From positions 1-64,000 of the forward strand of contig NZ_FNAM01000027.1 in assembly GCF_900101845.1 (NCBI RefSeq): 64,000 nt of DNA, written 5' to 3'. The notes below the pieces were generated by a model. That model saw only the letters and a list, made by a program, of their open reading frames with translations, was not told the origin of the DNA and made no database searches. This DNA is from Sporomusa acidovorans. GTDB lineage: Bacteria; Bacillota; Negativicutes; Sporomusales; Sporomusaceae. Of this stretch, positions 33,141 through 41,281 are shown piece by piece (positions within the stretch are counted from its first letter, which is position 1; each line of letters opens with the position of its first letter). Position numbers and translations under genes: made by a program.

Positions 33141-34022
33141 TTAATTTGCAATTTTACTATATTGCTTCATATTGTTTTGGGCCCACAGATTCACCATTGT
33201 CTCATAGCTGGCATAATCCATACCCAGTGATCTTTCAATTGCCTTATTTACCGGTACACCCGATTTTAGAAATGCAAGGACCTGCGTCAATTTCGCATCC
33301 CCTTGGACTTCCGCAATATAGCGAACGGCTGCCAGTGACTGACGATAGGCCAGTGCTTGATTGGGCAACCCGTCAAAATCGTGGTCAAGTTCCTTAAACG
33401 AATATCCCCCGCCTGACAAGCCATTCTCTGCGGTTAACCATTCATAGCCGTTAACCTTATATTCAACATATTGAGCCAACCCTTCGGTAAACCAGCGGGT
33501 ATAATTGCCCCTGGCCAGATGGTCCAATACCAGATGGGTATATTCATGAGCCAGCGGGCCGGTAGTAATAAACTCCTCGACCGATTGGCTGTTTTTCATC
33601 CAGGCCTTAGGCGACAAAATCTGAATGACTCCACCCCAGTAAAATCCCATGGCATTTGATTCCCCTACCCAGCCATAAGCCCCTTTCATGGCTTGACGGT
33701 CAGGATAGATCAAGATCAAAGTCTTTTTCTCCGGAGCATAGTTAAGCGTTGCCGTCACCGGCTCATAAGCCGCCTCGGCGGCGGTTGCCACCATATCGAC
33801 GCTGTCAGCGTCACGCTCCGTATAACGAATAAAAAAATGCGGCGTCTCCCTGGCCAGCATATCTCTTGTCTGAAAATTAATCTTTAGAACAACTGCCTGC
33901 CGTACCAGAGGGTACAGCCACATTTGCGGCCGGATCGGCACCATGCTGACAATGAGACAGATCAGCGCCAAACCAATGATTAACGGCACACCGCCGGGAA
34001 TTGTTTGCATAAAAGTACGCAT
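33141..34022 (-). CDS. membrane-anchored gluzincin-type zinc metallopeptidase
   Basis: 293 residues from the ATG at 34022 behind AAAGGAGG. One N-terminal membrane segment (GGVPLIIGLALICLIVSMV), then an extracytoplasmic domain with HEYTHLVLDH (HExxH) and WFTEGLAQYVEY about 20 residues later, the third zinc ligand being the Glu of TEGLA. This is the pattern of peptidase MA-like (M48/M61-type gluzincin) proteins. The substrate is unknown. It lies directly upstream of the hydrogenase genes on the same strand, 93 bp away; any link to them is unproven. Confidence 0.8.
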   Translation of the reverse strand: MRTFMQTIPGGVPLIIGLALICLIVSMVPIRPQMWLYPLVRQAVVLKINFQTRDMLARETPHFFIRYTERDADSVDMVATAAEAAYEPVTATLNYAPEKKTLILIYPDRQAMKGAYGWVGESNAMGFYWGGVIQILSPKAWMKNSQSVEEFITTGPLAHEYTHLVLDHLARGNYTRWFTEGLAQYVEYKVNGYEWLTAENGLSGGGYSFKELDHDFDGLPNQALAYRQSLAAVRYIAEVQGDAKLTQVLAFLKSGVPVNKAIERSLGMDYASYETMVNLWAQNNMKQYSKIAN

Positions 34023-34131
34023 GATTTGCTGCCCTCCTTTCGAGCAAGTAAAGGACATTATATCATGCGTACAAGTTTACTTCTACAGGTTTTTTATGTA
34101 AATATAAAGTATCGAATAGAATAACATCCTG

Positions 34132-34788
34132 CTAACCTTTTGGAACCGTACCGCCAACAATAGCAACTCCGCTACTTGTCCCCAGGCGCGTGGCGCCGGC
34201 GGCAATCAGTTCCTTGGCCTGTTCCAAAGTACGAATCCCACCTGAAGCCTTAATGCCAATTTTATCGCCAACGACCCGTTTGATTAGTTGAATATCAGCC
34301 ACAGTCGCACCGCCTGTGCCAAAGCCTGTGGAGGTCTTAACAAACTGGGTGCCTGCTTCTATCACGGCGTGACAGGCGCGGCGCTTTTCTTCCTCGGTTA
34401 ATAAACAGGTTTCAATAATAACCTTAACAAGAACGCCATCCGCAATCTCAACCACTTGCTTAATGTCATCCGTCACGACTTCCCAACGCCCCGCCTTGGC
34501 GGCCCCAATATTCATAACCATGTCCAGTTCACCGGCCTTACGGAATACGGCTTCTTTCGCCTCCGCTACCTTGCTGCCGGTAAAGGTTACCCCAAAGGGA
34601 AAGCCAATAACAGTGGCGGTTTTTACTCCCGTACCGGCCAAACAATGAGCAGCCAAATCAACATAAATAGGCTGAACACAAACAGCGGCAAACTTAAACT
34701 GTTCCGCTTCCTCACATAGTTTGATAATATCCTCTACCCTAGCTTCCGGCTTAAGCAGGGTATGATCAATGTAGCCTGCCAAATTCAT
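34132..34788 (-). CDS. deoC: deoxyribose-phosphate aldolase
   Basis: 218 residues, a TIM-barrel class I aldolase. Near the N-terminus is YIDHTLLKPEA. The Schiff-base lysine region is KVIIETCLL with GVLVKV, and KIGIKASGGIRTLEQA closes the phosphate-binding site. It cleaves 2-deoxyribose-5-phosphate to acetaldehyde and glyceraldehyde-3-phosphate. GGGAGG precedes the ATG. No other nucleoside catabolism gene is adjacent. Confidence 0.96.
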   Translation of the reverse strand: MNLAGYIDHTLLKPEARVEDIIKLCEEAEQFKFAAVCVQPIYVDLAAHCLAGTGVKTATVIGFPFGVTFTGSKVAEAKEAVFRKAGELDMVMNIGAAKAGRWEVVTDDIKQVVEIADGVLVKVIIETCLLTEEEKRRACHAVIEAGTQFVKTSTGFGTGGATVADIQLIKRVVGDKIGIKASGGIRTLEQAKELIAAGATRLGTSSGVAIVGGTVPKG

Positions 34789-34900
34789 TATTCATAACCT
34801 CCCTTAGTGCAAAAAACCAGGCTGTGGCACATTTCCGGCTAATCCGCCTTTTTTTGTCTGCGCAGCCGTTTTAAGGTTTCTGATTCTGGTTAAGACAATG

Positions 34901-34945
34901 AAATAACGAAAAGACTGCCGACATGCGGCAATCTTTTCGTTATTT
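34901..34945 (-). terminator. bidirectional terminator after the Fur-family gene
   Basis: The arms 34901-34920 and 34926-34945 pair over 20 bp with one mismatch (core AACGAAAAGACTGCCG). TT-rich sequence flanks it. It lies directly after the stop of the regulator gene at 34957. Confidence 0.85.
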
Positions 34946-34956
34946 TCACTGGACGG

Positions 34957-35388
34957 CTAACTTGCTGCCGAAGCGGCCGCCTGACATTTGGGACACACAC
35001 CATAAAAATAAAATTGTTGGCCCTGGATGGTATACTTAGTCGTTGCAGCAACCTGATCGGTAAACTCAGTAGAATCCACCCCATGCAAGTCATCAACCCG
35101 GCCGCAGCACATGCAACGAATATGCGGATGATTTGTGGTGTCAGCGTCATAGCGAAAACTATCTTCGCCAACGTTAAGCACCTGTACCAGCTTCAAGGTT
35201 TTTAAAATCTCAATTGTTTTATACACGGTCGCCAAACTCATGGTCGGATATACCGGCTGAAGCTCGTTGTAAATCATTTCCGCACTGGGATGCGCTTTCG
35301 TGGCAACTAAAGCATTATAGATCGCCAATCGCTGCGGCGTAACTTTGAACCCTTTGTCTCGTAACAATGACGTTACACAAATATCCAC
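34957..35388 (-). CDS. Fur-family metalloregulator, PerR-like
   Basis: 143 residues with a GTG start behind AGGGGAG. The winged helix reads VTPQRLAIYNALVATKAHPSAEMI with SLATVYKTIEIL as recognition helix. The metal site has HPHIRCMCCGRVDDL and a structural pair GVCPKC. The family includes Fur, Zur and PerR; the CMCC and CPKC cysteines and short length fit PerR best. It would repress peroxide-defence or iron genes. The binding-site consensus was not found close to its start. Confidence 0.9.
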   Translation of the reverse strand: MDICVTSLLRDKGFKVTPQRLAIYNALVATKAHPSAEMIYNELQPVYPTMSLATVYKTIEILKTLKLVQVLNVGEDSFRYDADTTNHPHIRCMCCGRVDDLHGVDSTEFTDQVAATTKYTIQGQQFYFYGVCPKCQAAASAAS

Positions 35389-35514
35389 AGATCTCCCCTA
35401 CCCTTACTACAAATTACCACCGGAAAATTGTTATTGAATAGTTCTTTTTCTATTTTACATCTTACTAATTGGCAATGTCAAGGAATTTTACGCAAAGAAT
35501 TTTTATGCAAAAAT

Positions 35515-35554
35515 AAGCCGGGAATTCTGCATTAGTATGCAAAATTCCCGGCTT
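35515..35554 (-). terminator. terminator of the CotF-like pair
   Basis: AAGCCGGGAATTCTGCA (35515-35531) pairs with 35538-35554 with one mismatch. On the minus strand ATTTTTGC follows. It lies 26 nt after the coat gene stop. Confidence 0.8.
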
Positions 35555-35579
35555 GTTGTCTCATTATCTGCCTATATGG

Positions 35580-35894
35580 CTACTGCCCTTGGCTAAATTT
35601 AGATTGAACCTGGGAAATTTCCTGCGGGCTGGCGTTTTTCACATTATAGTAACCTTTTTGCTGCATTAAGTCGAAAATTTGTTTTTCCTGACTGTGAACA
35701 TCCCCCAGAATGGTCAGATAGTCCCGGCGAAGTGTATCGTTGGTGGACTCCAGTGCAAAAGTATTAACAGCCGCCGCTGTATACTTGGCTTCGTTGAGCG
35801 CAAGCTGCAAAAGTTCACGTTCGGAAAGATTACTGCCTTGGCCACTCATGCCGCTTTGCATTTGCTGCCCGGATTGTTGACCCATTTGTGCCAC
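35580..35894 (-). CDS. CotF-like spore coat protein
   Basis: 104 residues, GTG start behind GAGGTGATAAC. A Gln/Gly/Met/Ser-rich N-terminus precedes the CotF helical domain (LSERELLQLALNEAKYTAAA, TLRRDYLTILGDVHSQEKQI). CotF proteins coat the endospore. The gene follows another short CotF-like gene by 13 nt. Presence of both is a main argument for a spore former. Confidence 0.85.
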   Translation of the reverse strand: MAQMGQQSGQQMQSGMSGQGSNLSERELLQLALNEAKYTAAAVNTFALESTNDTLRRDYLTILGDVHSQEKQIFDLMQQKGYYNVKNASPQEISQVQSKFSQGQ

Positions 35895-35907
35895 GTTATC
35901 ACCTCAA

Positions 35908-36105
35908 TTATTGTAAATTCTGACCTGCATTTAGATGTTTGCTCATGGTTTGAACATGCTGCTGACTCTTTTGACCGAGCTGTTGGAAAAGTTGCTTAGC
36001 CTGAGCATCTTGCACATTGCTGGCAAAGTAACTCATCGTTTTGGCACAATTTTGCTCCATGCCCAAAAAATCTTCAAGATGCATCAATTCTTTGGATGAT
36101 AACAC
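35908..36105 (-). CDS. short CotF-like spore coat protein
   Basis: 65 residues, GTG start behind GGAGGG. Helical, with the same type of heptads as the downstream CotF-like gene (MHLEDFLGMEQNCAKTMSYF, LFQQLGQKSQQHVQTM). The pair presumably arose from, or together makes up, one split ferritin-like CotF domain. Expression in the mother cell late in sporulation is expected but no SigK or SigE promoter was identified by eye. Confidence 0.75.
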   Translation of the reverse strand: MLSSKELMHLEDFLGMEQNCAKTMSYFASNVQDAQAKQLFQQLGQKSQQHVQTMSKHLNAGQNLQ

Positions 36106-36170
36106 ATGTATTCCCTCCTTTGCGATTTATTGGAAATAGCATGTGTAGTAAACGCAGTTTCTATTCAGTT

Positions 36171-38573
36171 TTACCCTATTTTACCATCCTGTGGCTTATG
36201 ACATTCCACGCGGTTGCGTCCTTGTTGTTTTGCATGGTAAAGTGCCTGATCGGCAGCATCAATCAATTCTGTTTTTGGATCACTCCAGGTACTGGAACTC
36301 TCAAAGGTGGCTACCCCTAAACTAATCGTAATTTCGATAACTGTCTGATCCACTTCAAACTTGGCATTTTCAATAATCTTCCTAAAGGTTTCAGCCAATT
36401 GCACCGCCTCAGCCAGGCAGGTCTCCGGCAGGACTGCCGCAAATTCTTCGCCGCCGTAGCGGGCAGTCATATCGGTCTGACGGAAATTTTCTTTTATTAA
36501 TACTCCCATCCTCTGTAAAATCGCATCACCTGCCAGATGGCCCCAGGTATCATTCACTTTCTTGAAAAAGTCGATATCAAACATGACCAGGCTTAACGGC
36601 CGATGATAATTGATGGTACGGCTAATCTCGCGTCCAAGGACAATTTCAAATTGACGGCGATTGGCCAGCCGGGTTAAGGGATCGGTAAGCGCCATAGCCT
36701 GGAAATGATCGTATAAATAAGCCCGTTCAAGTCCAATTGCCGTCTGGCTGGCAATGGTGATTAGCACAAGTTCTTTTCCTGGTGGAATTTCTTGCAGCGG
36801 GTCATTCCAGGCAAGAACGATCAGCCCCTGCAGTTTACCGCTCGCCAGGAGCGGCAGAATATTCAGGCGCCGCGATAAAAGCACCGACATGGTAATCAGT
36901 CCCCGCTCACTCTCATAGGCGGTATCTGCATCGATATTACTAAGCCCGCTCCAGGGCCAGGTCATCTTGCTATCAGAAAAAATATGCTGCAAATGGTTAA
37001 TTTCCTTTTGTTCTAAACCGTTGGCAAACACCGGTTCAGTATGGATGCCGTCGTCCCGGTGGTGCATGATAAATGCTACAACACCATTTGCAGCAAACAG
37101 ATTATACAATTTATCCGCTATGCCGGTCAAAATGGCTGCCGGTGATTTCTGCATCGCCAGTTCCTTAACAATGTCATACAGTAAGCTAAGTTCTTCAAAG
37201 CTTTCAACCGTAGTTTCATAGGCCCTGGCATTTTTAATGGCTTCACCCGCTTGATGGGAAAAGACACTTAAAAATTGGGCGTCATGAGTAGTAAAATTTT
37301 TTTCTTTACGGGAAAAAATCTCCAGCACGCCAATTACATCACCGTTATGCCTGATCGGTGCGCCAACCATGGATTTTAACCCGGCCCGCCTCACAGCGTC
37401 GATCATCCAGTCCGGATAAAGACTAAGCCGGTCAACCACAAGCGGCTTTTTCTCAAGATATACTTTCCCCATAAAACTATTTTCCGGACTGATTTTATCC
37501 GGAGGTTTAAAACTGCTGATATAGGCTACAATTTCCAGTATTTTATCTTTGACCAGCGCCAGATATACATGCTCACACTGAAATACTGTTCCCGTTGCCG
37601 AAACGACCTGCTGCAACATCCCATCCAGATCGTGTTTACTCGCTAGCGTAGCCCCTAACTGGATGAAGGCTTGCTTTAGGATGCGTTCACTGTCTTTGGT
37701 GTCTTTGTATAACGTCATATTCTTAGAAACCATGGCCCTAAGCGCGCGATTAAGGCGCGCAATTCGAATATAGGGACATAAGAAAGATGTTTGCAGTAAA
37801 GCTCTTAGTACACAATAATAGGCTGCAATTTTGTAGATATGTCCCAGCAAGTTGATACTGTCATAAACATCGCTATATAAAGTAAAGGCCACTCCGGCCA
37901 CCATACTGAAAATCAGGCCGACCCGCAGCAAATATACTGCTTTATGGGCAGAATTCCGGTGGCCGTACAGATATACAGCCAGAAGATTCAGCAGCACGGT
38001 CAGATATTCCAGGACAACTTTTCCCAAGGTTATTCCTTGTCCTGGTATAAACATTGGTGGCAGGGATTGTTCAAATGCTATGACCAAGGCTATGGAGACA
38101 AACGCCGTTACCAATGTTACTGATAGAAGATACAACCGGTGAAAAGCCGGATTCTTGCTGCGGCGTGGGATATAAACAGCTGCCAGCAGGCCGGCACCGG
38201 CCAAAAGCCGGCTGATAATCCAAAACAGCGCCGCCTTATTTCCATTATTTGCGGTTATAAAATCGGGCATGCCTTTATAGGACAACAAATGTGCCAAATC
38301 CAGCAGGCCTACCGCCAAAAAAAACATAGCTATCACCAAATCGCGGCTGTTTTTGGTTTGCGGCCAACCATACCAAACAACAATAAACATAGCGAGTGCT
38401 ATGCTTATACAAATAATCTCACAAGCAGAATGGAAAATCAGATAATTCTCATTGACATAAACAATATAAAAAACTTTAGGCACCCAGGAAAATAGCCCCA
38501 GGATACCACATAATACGGAAGCAAGAACTGCTAACTGGACACTAGAGCGCATGTGATTCACCAACAGCGACAC
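36171..38573 (-). CDS. membrane diguanylate cyclase: MASE3-GAF-GAF-GGDEF
   Basis: About 800 residues. The frame opens at 38600, but GGGAGGGGGG sits 6 nt before a GTG at 38573, which I take as start. The N-terminal 240 residues have 7-8 membrane helices of MASE3 type (ACEIICISIALAMFIVVWYG, ISRLLAGAGLLAAVYIP). Two GAF modules follow, about 300-450 (SVFQCEHVYLALV, GAPIRHNGDVIGVLEI) and 480-630. The C-terminal GGDEF has DIDFFKKVNDTWGHLAGD and the active motif RYGGEEF. It should make cyclic di-GMP in response to a membrane or GAF ligand. It is divergent from the degenerate HD-GYP gene. Confidence 0.93.
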   Translation of the reverse strand: MSLLVNHMRSSVQLAVLASVLCGILGLFSWVPKVFYIVYVNENYLIFHSACEIICISIALAMFIVVWYGWPQTKNSRDLVIAMFFLAVGLLDLAHLLSYKGMPDFITANNGNKAALFWIISRLLAGAGLLAAVYIPRRSKNPAFHRLYLLSVTLVTAFVSIALVIAFEQSLPPMFIPGQGITLGKVVLEYLTVLLNLLAVYLYGHRNSAHKAVYLLRVGLIFSMVAGVAFTLYSDVYDSINLLGHIYKIAAYYCVLRALLQTSFLCPYIRIARLNRALRAMVSKNMTLYKDTKDSERILKQAFIQLGATLASKHDLDGMLQQVVSATGTVFQCEHVYLALVKDKILEIVAYISSFKPPDKISPENSFMGKVYLEKKPLVVDRLSLYPDWMIDAVRRAGLKSMVGAPIRHNGDVIGVLEIFSRKEKNFTTHDAQFLSVFSHQAGEAIKNARAYETTVESFEELSLLYDIVKELAMQKSPAAILTGIADKLYNLFAANGVVAFIMHHRDDGIHTEPVFANGLEQKEINHLQHIFSDSKMTWPWSGLSNIDADTAYESERGLITMSVLLSRRLNILPLLASGKLQGLIVLAWNDPLQEIPPGKELVLITIASQTAIGLERAYLYDHFQAMALTDPLTRLANRRQFEIVLGREISRTINYHRPLSLVMFDIDFFKKVNDTWGHLAGDAILQRMGVLIKENFRQTDMTARYGGEEFAAVLPETCLAEAVQLAETFRKIIENAKFEVDQTVIEITISLGVATFESSSTWSDPKTELIDAADQALYHAKQQGRNRVECHKPQDGKIG

Positions 38574-38760
38574 CTTTATCCCCCCTCCCAAGAAGAGCAC
38601 ACATAATACCTATGCTACTAACATAATATGCCGCAACTAAGTTGGGTGTTCCTAACATAAAATGTCAGACGAAAGTCCTAGATAACTAGGACTAAGATGC
38701 ATTCCTTTTCTATTATCAGTTTTGTATAATAATGGTAGGCACAAAAAAGGAGGCCATTTT

Positions 38761-39804
38761 ATGCTTATCAGCGAGATAACTGCCGGTATGGTACTGACAC
38801 AGGATATTGTTGATGACAATGGCAATTTGCTCCTGGAACAGGGGATTGCCCTTACTGAACAATACATAAGCCGCCTTAAGCAACTGGGAATAACCAATAT
38901 TCCTGTTTTTGATTCTTGCGCAGTCAGCTTAAAAAACCACACAGTTATTATGCCGGAACTTCGCAGTGATTTAACCAACTGCTTTCGGTCACTGTATGAT
39001 AAAAAAACCCAAAGTATAATACATGCCGGCCTGCATTCCTTAGCGATCCAAAAAATCCGCTACACCATTGGACAGGTTATTGATGAGACGGAAAAGAACC
39101 TGGGAGAAATTGTGAATATTCAGGTACGCCAACCAGGTCAAGACGAAGTCGCTCACGCTGTTAACGTCTGCCTTATGGTGGTAGCGACAGGGCTTTATAT
39201 GCGACTGCCACGACCGGTACTTATGGATTTAGCGCAGGGGGCTCTTTTTCCTGACCTGGGTAAACTGGTTTTACCGGCTCCCGACGGACCGGCAGCTTAT
39301 CCGGAGCACTTGCACCCAATTTACGGACAGCAACTTTTACTTAAGAATAAGTTGGGTACCCTCGTGGCCCGGATTGCCGCTGAGCATCATGAACGTTATG
39401 ATGGCGAAGGCTATCCTGCCGGCTTGGCCGGCAGAGAAATTCATCCTTTGTCCCGTTTAGTGACTATTGCCAACTACTTTGACAACAACATTGCTTGTAT
39501 ATCCAAAAGTGGCGGTTCCCGCAATACGGTTATGGAAACTATGCTGGCCAATGGCAATACTATGTTTGATATGTATTTGCTGCGGGCTTTTTTTCATACA
39601 ACACCGCTCTATTCTGTTGGCTGCTTTGTCAGGCTAAATACCAACCAAAAAGCTTATGTCATAAAAAACAGAGTTCATTTTGCAGCAACCCCGACTGTAC
39701 ACGTTACCACAAAAGGCCCGCGCAGAGACTGTCCGGCTATTAACCAAATCGTCGATTTGGCTATAAAACCCCAGCTTTTTATTATAAATGTAATTGCCGA
39801 GTAA
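38761..39804 (+). CDS. degenerate HD-GYP domain protein
   Basis: 347 residues from the ATG at 38761 behind AAAAAAGGAGG. The HD-GYP fold is clear: HAVNVCLMVVATGLY (H132), HPIYGQQLL, HHERYDGEGYPAGLAG (the GYP part), SRLVTIANYFDNN. The two central metal ligands are changed. The HD of the family (LLHDIGK) reads LFPDLGK (P164-D165, codon CCT), and the Asp of VAD is N238. It probably cannot hydrolyse cyclic di-GMP. It lies back to back with a diguanylate cyclase gene and may bind the nucleotide as a receptor. Confidence 0.85.
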   Translation: MLISEITAGMVLTQDIVDDNGNLLLEQGIALTEQYISRLKQLGITNIPVFDSCAVSLKNHTVIMPELRSDLTNCFRSLYDKKTQSIIHAGLHSLAIQKIRYTIGQVIDETEKNLGEIVNIQVRQPGQDEVAHAVNVCLMVVATGLYMRLPRPVLMDLAQGALFPDLGKLVLPAPDGPAAYPEHLHPIYGQQLLLKNKLGTLVARIAAEHHERYDGEGYPAGLAGREIHPLSRLVTIANYFDNNIACISKSGGSRNTVMETMLANGNTMFDMYLLRAFFHTTPLYSVGCFVRLNTNQKAYVIKNRVHFAATPTVHVTTKGPRRDCPAINQIVDLAIKPQLFIINVIAE

Positions 39805-39843
39805 ATAATGATCGTCACGCTGGCTGCGTGACGATCATTATTT
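39803..39843. terminator. shared bidirectional terminator
   Basis: AAATAATGATCGTCACGC and its exact complement (18 bp) flank a TGGCT loop. The arms overlap both stop codons of the convergent HD-GYP and MATE genes. Confidence 0.9.
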
Positions 39844-41166
39844 ACCCCACTTTTTTGCATTAAAACGCCACCACAACATAGCACTCCGAATCAAATAGTC
39901 GCCGGCGGTAATATACCAGGCGGCTGTTACGTCATAGCCCCAGACACGAATAAATAAATACACCAGCGGCAGGCGTATCAGCCATACCCCAAAAGTAGTA
40001 ATATACATGGGCCAGCGTGTATCCCCCGCCCCTCTAAGAGCTCCGGCAAGAACAAAGCAGACGGCCAAAGTAGGCTGCTCCAGAACGGAAATCATAACAC
40101 ATAAGGTACCCCAATAAATAACATGCGGATCGGCGATAAATAAACCAGTCAACGGTTTAGCCAATACAAAAATGACCACTCCGACCACCGACATTCCCAG
40201 GCAGGCAATTCGATTGGTGAGTCTGGCAAATTGTACGGCCCGGTGAGGCATGCCTTTACCCAAATACTGGCCGACAAGCGTCATCGACGCTACCGAAAAG
40301 CCAAAACCCGGCATAAATGACATGGACTCAATCTGAATAGCAATCTGATGGGCGGCAAATTGTAAGGCGCCTACGCCGGCCAGCATAAACGCAAATGCCA
40401 TCCGGCCGCTTTGCATCGCTAATTGTTCTAAAGCAGCCGGTGCACTAATCTCGACAATGCGTTCAATCACCTTATTACGGATAACCAGAATATGCCGCCA
40501 GGCTAACCGGATATTTTTAAGTCTGTTAAGCACAGCCAAAACTGCCAGGGCGCCTGCCATTTGAGATAACCCAAGACCCCAGGCGGCACCATACGGGCCC
40601 ATGGCCGGCAGGCCGTGCCCGAAAATCAGTATGTAGGAAATCAGTATGGCGGAACTATTACTGAAAAAAGTAATATAAAAGGCCGTCTCTGTTTTGCCCA
40701 TGCCGCGCAAAGCGGCATTGCCGATCGACATGACTAAAAACCAAGGTGTAAACAGCAGCGTTACTCTAACTAAGCCGGCGGCCAATTCGGTCACTGCGGG
40801 CTCTGCCGCTGTTAACCCCAGTGCAGGCGCAGCTAAAAACCAGCCAACAACAGCCAATACTATGCCTAACATTGCCCCAAGCATAATGGCTTGACCCACA
40901 ATATTCCGTACTTCCCGCCAGTTGCCTGCTCCCGTTTCGCGGGCCACAATGGCCGCTGCCCCCGTACCGGCCGCGGCAAATACCATTGCCGCCGAAAATT
41001 GCATCATGGTGGCCAGGCCAACGGCAGCCAAAGGCACGGCCCCCAATCTGCCTACCATGGCAGTGACCAGCGCATTAACCGCCATAACGGCCACCCCTTC
41101 AAAAATCACCGGCCAGGCAAGCTTTATAATTTGCCGCCGCATATATGCTTTTATCGAAACAATCAC
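39838..41166 (-). CDS. MATE-family multidrug/sodium antiporter
   Basis: 442 residues with about 12 membrane helices in two MatE halves (AWPVIFEGVAVMAVNALVTA, GAAALVARETGAG-type loop, then GALRGAGDTRWPMYITTFG). The GTG at 41166 has GGGGAAG upstream; an ATG eight codons later is possible. It extrudes cationic compounds using an Na+ or H+ gradient. The neighbour in the divergent direction is tex. The substrate cannot be inferred. Confidence 0.92.
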   Translation of the reverse strand: MIVSIKAYMRRQIIKLAWPVIFEGVAVMAVNALVTAMVGRLGAVPLAAVGLATMMQFSAAMVFAAAGTGAAAIVARETGAGNWREVRNIVGQAIMLGAMLGIVLAVVGWFLAAPALGLTAAEPAVTELAAGLVRVTLLFTPWFLVMSIGNAALRGMGKTETAFYITFFSNSSAILISYILIFGHGLPAMGPYGAAWGLGLSQMAGALAVLAVLNRLKNIRLAWRHILVIRNKVIERIVEISAPAALEQLAMQSGRMAFAFMLAGVGALQFAAHQIAIQIESMSFMPGFGFSVASMTLVGQYLGKGMPHRAVQFARLTNRIACLGMSVVGVVIFVLAKPLTGLFIADPHVIYWGTLCVMISVLEQPTLAVCFVLAGALRGAGDTRWPMYITTFGVWLIRLPLVYLFIRVWGYDVTAAWYITAGDYLIRSAMLWWRFNAKKWGK

Positions 41167-41281
41167 TATGGAAGCTTCCCCCTACAAGGAATTTTATGGA
41201 ATATCCGGTTTTCTTATATTGTACTAACCGTACAAACTGATTATAATAAGAAAAGCTAAACTAAGTAAAGATGGTGAACAG

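Noticed and set aside
35395..35500. Possible PerR or Fur box upstream of the Fur-family gene.
   Set aside because: AT-rich, but no stretch comes close to TTATAATNATTATAA or the Fur consensus.
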